Source: Lithospermum erythrorhizon (taxonomy: Eukaryota > Streptophyta > Magnoliopsida > Boraginales > Boraginaceae). Taken from it: DNA of 64,000 nt. A program made the translations under genes and the position numbers. The stretch spans positions 1,054,001 to 1,118,000 of the forward strand of contig JADFUC010000586.1 of assembly GCA_019722365.1 (NCBI GenBank), in the 5' to 3' direction. The notes below the pieces were generated by a model. That model was given only the letters and a program-made list of their open reading frames with translations, searched no databases and was not told the origin of the DNA. Position 1 is the first letter of the stretch. Every line of letters starts with the position of its first letter. Shown here piece by piece: positions 11,370 to 23,082 of this stretch.

Positions 11370-14300
11370 AATTTTTAAGGTTGGGAAACCCTGTGCTTGA
11401 CCCGTTGTGATCGCGTGATTATAGAAAACTTTATAGTGGAGCGATATTTAGTAGATCACAGATAGTTCTTGAGATATCTTATATGAGTATGTATGACAAG
11501 CGCAATTATCACGAAGCTTGCTGGCCGGATTTCATCGCCTCTAACGAGCAGCGAGGCCATTCGGTGTGTACGAGGGGTCGTAACTGCAGATTTCACGGTG
11601 GGGTACGGATACAAATCCTCATGATAAGGCTGCGATTCACGGTCGTGGATATAAAATATCTGATGGATTAATAAGGCGACCCATATGCCGCCACAGAGGT
11701 ATTGTTCGCCCGTTCACTTAAAGATGAAGAGAGAGCGTATCTTTATCGAACCTCGGATTCCTCACATAAGCGGAGAGGGAAGAAGGGCCGAGGGTTATAA
11801 ACGGGGCAGGGAAAATCACATGGAAGTGAATGTAATGAGGGGCGAAGAGGAGGAGGACAATGCGTAAAGGAAGAGAGAGAGTGAAATGAAGGTGAGCCCC
11901 TAGCGAGTTAGAAAGTGTCCCGTTCCGGCCAAGAGTTGAAAACTTTCCGAATCGGGACAAACTTGGAAATGGCGGCCGAGGCGTGAGTTAAAAGTAACGT
12001 GGTCGGAAGAATACGAGGATATCCCGGCGTAGGGGCTGAAGACATGCCCGACATCAATCCACAAATCGCTATACATCATCTGTATGTAGATAGTAAGTCT
12101 CTACCCATTAAACAAAAAAAAAGAAATTTTAGTGATGAGGAGAAAATTAATGGGTAGGGAGGAGGAAACTCATGGTGAAAGCTAAGCGTCCTTGAGTTAA
12201 GAAATTTTCAAGCTGGATCACAAATGTTGTCTTAGTTAAAAAACAAAACAACAAATAGCGGATGTCTTGATTTCGCTAATCTCTAAGCGGTAAATGATAT
12301 CTTTGATTTAAATGGATCTTTTCGAGGGGGTATCATCAAACCCGAATGTTGCCAGCGGATGAGGAGAAAACCGCGTTTATCACCGAATATGGACTATATT
12401 GTTGGAAGGTTATGTCATTCGGATTAAGAAGCGGCTGGGGCAAACACCAAAGGATGAGTGAATCTTTTATTAAGCCTCTCTCCAAATCAACCGAAACATG
12501 AAATCTATGTTGATGACATGTTGAAGTGAAAATCAAAGGAATGAGACCATTTGGGGAATCTTAGGGAAACTTTGTCGGCTCGGGGAAAAGTCGGTTGAAA
12601 GTAAAACCAGTGTTCATTCGGCGTGGTGTCGGGGAAAATTCTTATGGTACATGATAAGTGAAAGGGGGTATTGATCGAATCATTTGACAAAATACAAAGT
12701 TCGAGATGAAACTTACGCCCAGCTTGACTTCTGAGGAGGTAGAAAAGTTGGCCAGGATGTCTAGCGACCTTGAGCGACTTTATATAAAATTAGGGGTAGA
12801 AAGGAACCTCCGCTTTTTCAAAAGCAGCTTGGCGTATGTCCGATTGAAAGTTTGTTTGGGGCCGAAAACAGCGGAGGCCCCAGCCGCTTTTTGTGAAGAG
12901 GCCGCTGAAATATATTTGGCCATATCGTGTAGGTGTGAGCGGTGTATGCTAAGTCGGTGAGAGTCAGCTCATATCTTATGTAAGTCACGTGTTCGAGGCA
13001 GCGATACCCGATCTTAGATAAAAGCTTGGCTACCGTCTTATCGTTTAGAAGGTGAAGGCTTACTTCGAATCGCTGACGATTTAGGTAATCACGGATCGAC
13101 CCACAAGTGAGTGTTGACGAGTTCTCCTTTATCGAGGAAAGACACTCTTGGGCGGTGGAGTGCTTAGAGTTCTAAATCTCCTGTCGTCCCAGGAACAAAT
13201 GTAAAAAGCTCGAAGATTGCAGTTTCATGGTAGAGTGCACCGCTTTCAGGAATATTCCTACTCCCCCAATTGAAACTGAAGAGGAATAAAAAAGACTTTG
13301 AATGGACTTTTGTGTCGTCGATGGAGCCACTTATGATGATAAAGGCTGCCGAGGGAGTAAGAGTGCTTAATCATAGGACCTCGAAAATACATTAGAGTAT
13401 GCGTTATGATTATAACCCGTGACAAAATACTTGAGGCCGAATAATAGGCCATGATCATTGGGTTGCGGTTGGTGAAATCGCTGGGGGTTGAAGGGGTATA
13501 AGTGAAGAGCGTTGTGGATAAGCGGGAGGCGAAGAAAATTCGGGCGACAATTTCGGATTTCAAGAAAATATATCAAAGGGTATTGTATAAGGAAGCTCAT
13601 GGGATAGACGGTGCTCTTTGTGCGTATCAGGCAAAGATGCTCAAAGTTTTGAAGCGGATTCGCGAAGGTTAGTGTGGGAGCCATATTGGGGCACGATCAT
13701 GCTTAAAATCGCGCTGAGGCTTAGTATTATTGGCTGGCTATAGTCAAAGATTCAGCTTCATTATGTAAAGCGATGCGATGCGTATCGGCGATTATGTAAT
13801 TCCCCTCACGATTACCCACGCACCCCGGTAGCTTACTGGTGAGTCGATTCACTACGCCGTATGGGGCGTAGATGGTTGGAAGAGTGCCCAAAGGAAAGCG
13901 GGAGTAAATTCGCCATAGTGGTTCCGCTAAAGAATTAAGAAATAATCTTGACCCATTTTTATGGAAAAATATTTACAGTTTGGTGTACTAAAATCACAGT
14001 ATCGGACAGTAGCCTCGGTTTGAAGAGGCGGAGTATTGCATATTTTTGAGCAAAGTTCGGGATTGAATACAGATTCGCTCCGGTATACTACCCGCAATCT
14101 AATGGACAGGTAGAAGTAATGAATTGTATCATATTCAAAGGAATCAAGAAGAATCTGCTGAGGCGGCCAAAAGGCGAAATTGGGTGGAGAACTGCAACGA
14201 TCTTTGTAGTCCCTGCATTTCGACCCCAATCATATTCTGGGAGAGATGCCCTTTAGTCTTGTGTATGGAACGAGGCAGTTGCACTTTTGCCAGTAATGGT

Positions 14301-14663
14301 ACATGACATACAGACAAGCTCGTTTTAATGAGGATAAAAATGAGAAGCGATTGAAGAAGCGGATAGACTTCTGAGATGGCCCAGAGATGAAGCTTTGTAC
14401 AAAATACTGAAGTATAAGCGTCTCTTAGCCGTCGTACAATCGTAGGGTAAAGAACATACGATTCGTGATGGCGATTTAGTCCTGAGCTGCTTTTCGGTAA
14501 CCCGTCCCAGAGACCCGAGCAGGTGAGTCCCAAAATGGGAAGATTTTTGCTCGGCGTTAGCGAATCTTTTAGAACTAAGGGACGTATGAGTTAGAAGATT
14601 TGGGCCAGCCCGAAGCTATCGGGGACTTGGCGCCTCCAAATTGAGCAAGTATTATGTGTAACC
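11370..14663 (+). pseudogene. Tat element pol, copy 2, full length but broken
   Basis: The protease region (about 11400-11530) has the IIENFIVE-like stretch, then MSMYDKRNYHEAC and WPDFIAS. RT (about 12240-12700) carries TAFITEYGLYC- and IYVDDML-like motifs. The connection and RNase H region follows; 12706-12957 is an open piece (LTPSLTSEEVEKLARMSS, LGVERNLRFFKSSLAYVRLK). The integrase runs from about 13600 to 14660: its core ends with YYPQSNGQVEVMN (14090-14130), followed by RTTP- and FSLVYGTEA-like words. A short SKLSKYYV-like tail and a TAA at about 14660 end pol. Only this copy reaches the integrase C-terminus. It is broken in many places. Confidence 0.75.
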
Positions 14664-17600
14664 GCCCATGTCCGCTTTTCAACGAATTTGAATTCAATAA
14701 AGTGGCAAGTTTATTACACAATTTAGTATTATTTCAATTTGTCACGAAAACTCTCTGATATCTTCTTGGCGTGCTTATCATGGAGTCGCTATATAAAGAC
14801 TCGAAATACCGATTACAACAAAGGCGATCATTAGATTTAAAATGCTAAGAGTGAAACCCATGACCGCTTGTATTATGAGGAAAAGAGGAGATTCTGAGGC
14901 AGCTGCGTGAAGTCAAGCGATTATGTAGGGAAGCAACTCGAAACATTCTTCGTGGCATAACGACGCTGAGCTTGACAAATTGTATTAGCAGCTGCTTAAT
15001 TTGAGACTCGCTAATACATTGGGCAACATATTGAAATAACATGCGTGTTGCATAGATAAAAATGTGCAAAATAAATTCTAATGACATGCGTGTGGAATAA
15101 GACTTTACTGATCGGAAGCCGGTCGTACAAAATACGCATAAGATAGATAATTGTTATAGAAATGCAAATTAAAGTTATTACAGAAGATGGCCAGAATACT
15201 ACATTTTTAACTTGCGGGGCGCTAGCAACTATATCGCCTCCGATTGGGACATGCGAGGAAGTGTCACCGGTAGGCGAGCCCGGATCGAATGAAAGACCTT
15301 GAGCGAAGCTTGAGGATGTTATGGTGGATAAAGCTCCTTATAATCTTCGCGTTATAGGAGTCTCCTGTAAAGAAAGGAATCCTAGATGAATAGAGGCATA
15401 TGGATGCATCATGATTGCTATCTTGTAATTGGGGAGCATTGAGGCGTGAGCGAAAGCCTCTTCGACTCGACACGAGGCTAACTCTTCTGCCCGTCGCTAA
15501 ACCATCTTTTCTAAGTTGGTAGCACAGGATTAGCTATCCTTTTCGAGTTGGGCATGCTTAGCCTTTAGCTTCATTGTTAAATCTCTTAGGAACGGCTGGG
15601 GAATGAGTAACGGTAGTCTTTCTGCTTTTATTGCCGTTCTTCGCAGCGGCGAAGTTGGGCTTGCAGTGACTCTTCGTGGGCCAACCGTTGATGAATCTTG
15701 CGAGCAAGGACATGACTTGCATTCATGGCCTAGGAAAAGGGAAGAAAAGAGTTAAAAACGTATGAAGTCATATACAGCCAGAGAATAAAAGCGGAGGAAA
15801 GAGCACATCGATCATACAGTACCATGCCGCCCAAGTGATAGACCTCCATGGGCTCGCTTGGGAAGAATCGTAAATCTTGAAATCTTTTCCAACATAAGTG
15901 GTTGGGTCACCAAGAATCTTCCCGATTCCTAGCAATCTCTGAGGACTCATCGATCTCCAGACCGCTCAGTAAGGTATAAGGGAGGGGCAAGTACTCGGTG
16001 GAATAACCGCTTGGGCGCGGAGATAAAGTAATCATCGAACTTATTGTATTACGAGTGGTTTTAGAAGGGCTTCAAATGCCCATGAGAAGATTCATCGGAG
16101 GGGCGGAGGCTCTTAGAGCGAGGAGGTTCGAGGTAATTTGGACCGAGGCCGTTTTCTTTTTTTTTCTTTGAGGAGAAAAATGGGAGTCGCCGATCGACTT
16201 TGCGGCGGATCTTCCAAAGTCACGTTGCTCAGCGAGTTGAAGAAGCACCTCGAGGAGTTCTGGCGCTTGAGTAATTTGAGTCAAAGGTGCGGAGAGGTTT
16301 GTTTTAGGAGTTGCAGCAAAATTAAACAGAGGGATCTGCTTAACAAGCTGGAATTCTTTGAAACAAAGGGGGCAGCTGATCGGTCATAGTGGAAAAATGG
16401 AACACTTGTTAGGCGGAACCTCGCCTCGTACGTAGCATAATCTCCTTTACACGCATAGATATAAAATAGTTAGGTCATCAAATTATAAGGAAATGCAGGT
16501 TAAATGAGCAAGCAAAAAATAATATATACCACTAAGTAAGCGGAGTTCGGATGCGGTGGGGAATTAGCGAAGCGTCTCATCGGCGATTAAATGCACTGGA
16601 TTAAAAGCGCCACCGTAGCAATATTGCTTATATTCATATTGTTTGGTGAACAAATCCCTTAGAGTGGCAATATTTCTGTGGTTAAGTAAACAGAGGAAAG
16701 TGGAGCGGTGGGCTTGCTTGATGTAGTCCATGTAGGAACATTTTAAGTCCATTGCAGGGGCGTAATACCAACTTACCAAATATAGCGACACCTTTCCCCA
16801 ACACTTTGCGGGTTTTCTTGCTTGTGAAGAAGGTCTGACCACAGATGCGCTAAAATAAGTCGAATAACCCGAATGGGAGGCGTTGTGCGTATTATTGAAA
16901 AATAAGCCCGAAACGATGTTGAATATCTTCAAGCTACTTGAAAATGATGATAAGAGTCAACCAACCTGGTATAATGCAACACAGTACCACGATTAAGCGC
17001 TAAAACATTGTTTGTAAACTTTGTAAAGGAAAGCAGCGTCATCACGACAAGGATTCTATATACATTCTTTGTCATACAGGCGCATTAGGTCGTATCCTTA
17101 AATGGAGTCGATTATAGGCGTATAAATGTGACGATAAATTTCCGCGAGGGAGGGCTTTTCCCAATAGCGTGCTTGTCTTTACATGGCGTTCGCGTTGTCG
17201 TCGACACACATCGGCGGGCTGGAAGTCACGGGCGGAATCACGAGCGAGGCGGGTAGCCATGAGGTTGATTAGTAATATAGCCGTCATCCCGCTTCGGCTT
17301 CCCGGCCGGCGCACGTTTGCGATCCATGATCTCTTGAGGTTGGCTCACAGGGAATTTCTATGTTAGCCAGGAGGATCACTAGATGCGAGGAAAATAGTAA
17401 ATCGCCATATTTGAGTTCCGCTCCCATAGAAGTATAAATTATAATCAAATTGGAGAAATTCGGGGATCTATTACATGATCGCCGGATCATGTGGGTAAGT
17501 AGAAACCTCTGGTCGGTTTTAGAACTTGTCTTAGTATATGAGTAACGTTCGCCTCTGAATTTTTAAGCTTGTCGTATTGAAGAATAATATCAACTCGTGA

Positions 17601-18116
17601 TTCATACTGACAGATATATGATTTCTGATCGAAATTGAATCGAGAGGATTTTAGGGAAATCACGAAGAAATTAAGCTACTCGGATATTTGAAATTTGAAG
17701 AACACGGTAGGAATATGAGCAGTTTGAACAAATTTTCTGAATAATCTCGAACTTCGAACGATTCAAGACTTCAAAATGCTTCTAAAACCCAAATCTTTAT
17801 GAGATTAAAGTTATAAAATGATTCATAGCCTCAGAATCAATGGAAAAAAGAGGCAGAAGGTAAGGTTACAGTAAGGACGATGTGTGAGGGTTTTGAAAAA
17901 AAAAACACTTTCAGACAAGATGAAGTAAAATGTACTTTCATGTGAAGGGACTCACATAAGAGGAGGAGTGGGGGCACGACACGATTGCTCGAGGTAGGGG
18001 CATGGGCGGATGTATGGTATGATGTTCCACAAAACCGGGTTTAGGCGATGTTCGGCAGGTCGACTCGATCTTGATCGACCGCACCGCGATCCATAAAGTA
18101 GCCCAACAACACTTGC
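14664..18116. other. Post-pol region of the Tat element, possible remnant of an antisense ORF
   Basis: About 3.4 kb lies between the pol stop and the 3' LTR. Tat-lineage elements often carry an extra ORF here, sometimes antisense. Minus-strand open pieces exist (16564-16932, 17072-17314, 17284-17490, 14845-15087), but none is long and I cannot assign a domain. The plus-strand piece at 16138-16386 (DRLCGGSSKVTLLSELKKHL) is also unassigned. The antisense reading is inference from the lineage; what the sequence shows is only a decayed non-gag-pol block. Confidence 0.35.
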
Positions 18117-18130
18117 AGGTTGGAGAAGCG
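18117..18130 (+). promoter_or_regulatory. Polypurine tract before the 3' LTR
   Basis: GGTTGGAGAAGCG is purine-rich and ends directly at the inferred LTR start TAATAAAGAG. The position fits the plus-strand priming site of LTR retroelements. Confidence 0.4.
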
Positions 18131-18576
18131 TAATAAAGAGACGCCGAGGCCCGATGTCGAGGTAAGAAGGCGAGTAAGGCCTTTTTTAGAAATGAGATAG
18201 TATGATAAGCGACATGTGTCGTGATCGCGGTAACTACCGCGAGAGGCTTGTTTCCTTTACTATAAATATCACTTAAGGCCATTTATACTAATCACAATTA
18301 TCTACTCTACTTACTTTAAATCTCAATTCTCCTTACTTACTTGATCGTCGAGACACGATCCTAGAGGCGACCGCTTTTCGGTACAAAGCGGAAGCATTCG
18401 TTAAATTGAAGGATCGAGAGCGGCTACTGGCGACTTCTAGGAAAATTGTAGCAAGCGGGCGGACCTTGACGCACCTAAATGACTAGCTTCGAGTTGTAGA
18501 GAGTCAAGTCTATCTCTGACCATGGAAAGCGAGGGCCATTTGTAATGGATTACGTTGTAATAGATATACTAAATCA
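18131..18576 (+). repeat. Tat element 3' LTR
   Basis: This is about 446 bp, similar to the two 5' LTR copies. It contains the TATA-like word TATAAATATC at 18261-18270 and ends ATACTAAATCA, followed by the target duplication CTTAT. Its first base is inferred by alignment by eye; the expected TG start reads TA here. Confidence 0.75.
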
Positions 18577-18880
18577 CTTATGACTTACAAAATTGTTTTA
18601 GCACAGTAATAAAATAATAATACTCTTTATAATTTAATAGAATAACAAACGAATGAAGTAATGTGAAGACATTGAAAGATCTGTTTTCCTTCTAGCAGTT
18701 CTTTTGGATTATTTGGCTTCTCGTAGATGTAGCTAGGAAAATAACAAATCTTTCATTCAAACCGCTTGCGTAAAATAGGGGCAATCTAGAATGCAGAATG
18801 TGCAAACTTACCAATAAGCCAATATTCGGAGGGGTGTGAAGTTATAGAGAGATTATAAAAAAATTATCGATTTTTATATA

Positions 18881-19124
18881 CTTCCTCTGTGTTTTATTTA
18901 TTCTCATTTGTATATAAATTAATGAAAAGAAAAGGTAGTAAAAAAAAATATATTGAAAATATAATATGACAATTATTTGAAACTATATCTGGTTGATAAT
19001 TTTATAAAAAAAAGTGATCAAAAATTATATTGAAAATGTAAAGATATAATTTTCTATGTTAAAATGATAGATATTTCAAAAAAAAAATATTTAATCTAGA
19101 ACAACAAATAAAAAATGAAGGGAG
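18881..19124. mobile_element. Stowaway-like MITE
   Basis: The ends CTTCCTCTGTG and ATGAAGGGAG are imperfect inverted repeats flanked by TA on both sides. Internal words (ATATTGAAAATATAATATGACAA, TTTCTATGTTAAAATGA) match the other Stowaway copies in this window. Confidence 0.65.
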
Positions 19125-19327
19125 TATTATATATTCACTCAAAATTAAATGTTTCCTCTAGGGACATAAATTTGAGAAAGCAAGGGTAGCTGCCTCTAGA
19201 TTTTGATTTTTTTTGAAAATTATTCTTATATTTCACAGTTTCGGTCCCCAAATTAAAATAAATGTTACATTATTGGTGCTAAATTATTACATTGCATGCC
19301 ACTAACGACTAAAATCACAATGATCAT

Positions 19328-19620
19328 ACCGACAATTTTTTTTTTGAATTAACGATGAATTTTATTGATAAATGATCCTCACATATCAAAAGTAGAGTTA
19401 CAAAAATGGTATAAAAAGAGGATTCCATGACATGAAGTAAAATACATAAATTCAAGATATCCCTCATACTAAACCATAATCGGATCAGAGTAGCCAGTCC
19501 AAAGCATAAGTCCTTGGGGGTCAGCCCAATTTGGTGTAGCCCACAACAGCCCAGCTCAGGAAAACATTTTAGAAACCCATGACCCTTATATCCCTCCTCT
19601 ATAAATACCAGCAACAATTA
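19328..19620 (-). mobile_element. 3' end of a LINE-like retroposon with poly(A)
   Basis: Read on the minus strand, the segment ends CAATAAAATTCATCGTTAA followed by a run of A (the T run at 19337-19346). That is the usual look of a plant LINE 3' UTR with poly(A). No RT frame is present, so it would be a strongly 5'-truncated copy. Confidence 0.45.
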
Positions 19621-21411
19621 AGTCACTAAAGTATGTGGAGTGTGGACATATATCTTTGTCCTAAATGCTTAAAAGATAATGTTTCACCGTTTACAGTATG
19701 AAATTAATTAAGAAGTGGTCCAGAATAGTAATTAAATTAAAGGAGGATCCCAGTGAGTGAAGATTGAGAAGATGACCACTTGAACTTAGCTTTCATAAGC
19801 TTAAATGATAGTTCTTGAAATTAATGGAAACGTTACGTTATTAATTAGTAATCCAAATTTGTTTCACTCACATGGACTGTTTCAACCAACTTATAAAAAA
19901 TGTTGTCTGTTCGAATTGGCGCGGTTAGTTAAATAAATGATGTGGAGAGGTTATCGAGATATCTGCACCGAGGAGGCAGGTTAAATGTGCCATCTGTGGC
20001 CAACAAAAATAACACAGAACACGGCCTTGGAATTAACAACTGATACTAACTGCTTCGAGATCGGCAAATCTGCTTGAGGAGCCTTGGCGGCCGCTCAGGT
20101 GAGATATGCTGCAGTAGGCCGACCAACTTATAAAGAAACAATTAAGAAAGAAGGAAAGAAGGACAAAAAGAAAACTCACATGAAATAGGCATATCATATA
20201 AATTCATACATCAAAAGTGGACAAAAAAGAAAAATAATTGACGAAAAACAAAATGATTCAAGGTTATGAAACGGTCGATGAACAAGTCTTCATAAGGGTC
20301 TAATTAAATGGGACAGATGTAAATGGTCCAAGCAGATAGAGTTAACAATGTCATTGACACTTTGAATTTGATAAGGAATTTATAAGTAAAATTTTGTTTT
20401 ATAAACTAATTATTTTACTCGAAATGTTTGATTATTTCCTAATTTTCTTTGTCTTATTGTTTGACTTGTTTGATGGATGTGAAAAAGTTGTGTTCGACTG
20501 ATGAGCTTACTCTTCTATATATATTCATTAATTAAATTTAGTAATTGTTTGAATTTGTATTTCATGATGAAAAAAATACTACAACTTTAAAGATTCAACT
20601 TTTTTTTTAGCATGAATCAAAATACATAATTTACTAAATCATACTGTATTAATTTATATTTGTAATATATATCAATTTTTTCATTCTCTAGTACTCCGTA
20701 TAATAATTTACAAGAATATGGAAAAAATATTTGCAAAGTATTTAACTCCAAATATATATGTCGAACATACATAATGAATAGGAGGAGATCCTGCGAACAT
20801 TTATGCCAGAGAGATGCAGGCGGCACTGCGGCAGGCCATACATGATATATGTAAATATCTACAAAAAAATTTTTTTCACTTATAGGCGATCTATCTTAAA
20901 TTACAAAGAGTCGAACTTTTATAATGAGTATTTGAAAGCTAGTACTTTCCTCTAATTTATTTTAATTACTATTTTTTTTTCATTTCAAACTTTCGTCATT
21001 AATTACTCTTTCCAGTGATATAATGAAAAATAATAAAAAATAATACTACATAATAATATTGTGGAACTTTTGACTTGGCAGATAGTGAAGAAAATTTGAT
21101 CCTTGCAAAAACAATGTAATTTTGTTAAATTAAAGAAATACTATTACAAATTCCAACCCACCAACCAGAAAGTGTAAAATTGAAGCAAACATGTTTATAA
21201 ACTTCGAAAAGTTCAAGTTGATTGTATCTCATGGTACTAATCCCAAGCAGATTATACCAAAATGATCACATATTTTAATTAATAGGAACCATGGGTGTGG
21301 ATCCAATTGAAAGTTGAAATGTATTAAAAATCTCCCTCTTTGGTTATTGAAGAAAGGCAGCAAACTTCTCTTTATGACTCCTATATCTTCTATCTAAAAA
21401 TCACTATATTA
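19621..21411. other. AT-rich intergenic DNA
   Basis: No gene is recognised. A GC-richer patch at about 19960-20125 has no frame I can assign. A TACTCCGTA word lies at 20692-20700. Confidence 0.5.
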
Positions 21412-21892
21412 CTCCCTCCGTTTCAAATTAACCCATTTTAAATTTGCCACCATTATAGAATATGGAACGAACTCGTATAATAAGTAGAGGCGGAACTTAA
21501 GAAGGGTCATAAATATAATGAGTATAGAGACAATGTTAAAAGAATTGTCAATGGAATACCGACTCTTCAATATTGATTGAATATATATTGCAGTTATGAA
21601 TATGTGATATTGCGCCCCGTCGCAAAAGATTGTTACATTTACCTTTTTCATAATAAAAAATTAATAAACTTTAACATCTTAATTGACGTTAGCTTATTTG
21701 AATCGAAATTATAAGTTAATAGTAAAATATATTGAAAATCACTAAATATTAATATTATGTTGAAAATAAAACATCTTGATTCTTTTTTCGAATAAATATA
21801 TAACTTAGCATTTAAAGAAGTTATTTAAGTTCGATTTTTTTAAATCGATTAAATGATAATGAAATGTGACAATCTTTTAGGGACGGATTGAG
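21412..21892. mobile_element. Long Stowaway-like element (481 bp)
   Basis: The left end CTCCCTCCGTTTC and right end GGGACGGATTGAG are inverted relatives with TA on both sides (21410-21411 and 21893-21894). It is about twice the length of the other Stowaway copies here and has no coding frame. Confidence 0.65.
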
Positions 21893-23082
21893 TACATGTT
21901 GATACTTGTAGCATTCAAGCAGTGAGCACCAGTGTTCTTCATACATTCAAGTTGCAAGCAAGATGTTGGAATAAGCATACCTCGTGCAAACTCAGCAACC
22001 CCGAGCCGACGAATATAATGAAATGCAAATCACTATCAACACCCCACAACGATAATATTAACATGACTCATATCTCTAAAGAGCCACTAATCTAATCGAG
22101 AGAAAAGAAATCGGATTCTACAACCTTCACCCATATGATAACAAAGAGTCTGTTTCAAAAATTCGTTATCACACATAATTGAAAATGTAGCGATTGGCAA
22201 GAAACGGGTTTGATAAAGACTAATTATCGAACCAGAACAGCTAATTCTGCAAACCACTACTGCACTCACGATGCATCCAAACGAGAAGTCAACAATCATA
22301 CTAAATCAACAATAAAATGATTATTACATCCTCATTTCAACATCATGGTCTTTGAAAATTTCCATTCTTTAAATGTCACTAAAATTGGCCCGTTTTATGC
22401 GGCGATGGAGTGTTCAATTTGTGATCATATAAGAAAGCTTCAATCTCAAAAAGCTCCCTGCATTTTCACACAAGAAAGGAACAGAATAGACTCGTGCAAA
22501 TGAATCATGATGAAGCTACACAAGAATTGATACAAATGAACCGAAGGCAAGAGACTTTTTATAGACATTGGGACATATTATTATACGAAAACATACCAAA
22601 TAAAAACATAACTAGAACCAGCAACAGCAAGATGACTGTGAAACTGTTTCTAGCTCAAATTATGATGATGATCTCTATACACATTTAAATAACAAAAACA
22701 AGACTTAACTGAAAAAACTAATAATCTCTATCTGCCAACAATTTATTTCCACAATCCCAATTTTTCCATCTATAACAATTTAAATAAATACCGTCGGTAA
22801 GAGATAATATCTTTAGGATTCATCTCGATACTTGAGTATCTTCTTCAGTGTATCTTTAATGGCGACGCCGAGCAATCTGACACACATTTGCATTGCTACA
22901 TTACAACCCAACCACTTATAGCTTCAATTTTTCACATTGATCATACACCATTATCTTCGTGTCGAGATTAACAATGTTGGATTGAGTTGTATAGTAAAGA
23001 ACATGAGTGGACTAGTAGAATTTTTGTGGGTACATCTTATTGTGTGGTTTTTGGGATTGGTTAGGTGAAAATAGTGAAAGAA
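21893..23082. other. 3' flank of the LRX gene, no gene recognised
   Basis: This is moderately AT-rich DNA with short random frames only. The part nearest 23082 should hold the 3' UTR and poly(A) site of the minus-strand LRX gene. Confidence 0.5.

Larger units (their letters stand above)
8238..13928. repeat. Tandem duplication, unit 2
   Basis: This is the second copy of 2575-8191, beginning again with AGGCCTTTGTCATTTTCC. It contains the flank, a MITE (8430-8680), the target site CTTAT (9351-9355), an LTR and gag-pol. Unlike unit 1 it runs on into the rest of the element after 13928. Confidence 0.85.
3690..18576 (+). mobile_element. Ty3/gypsy Tat-lineage LTR retrotransposon, internally duplicated
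   Basis: The outer ends are TGAT at 3690 and ATCA at 18576, with the 5-bp target duplication CTTAT at 3685-3689 and 18577-18581. Order is LTR, PBS, gag, protease, RT, RNase H, integrase, post-pol region, PPT, LTR, which is gypsy order. RT motifs (YVDDMLVKS, VNPEKCSFG, SGKFLGYMISERGI) and integrase motifs (GYYWPT, ITRAGYYWPT) are of the Tat group. The second, complete pass (9356-18576) is about 9.2 kb. The interval 3690-9355 is an extra copy of the left end plus flank. Reading frames are broken many times in both copies, so the element is not autonomous as sequenced. Confidence 0.85.

Noticed and set aside
22087..22688. Frames of 64-70 codons on both strands
   Set aside because: Short, no domain, and length expected by chance in AT-rich DNA.
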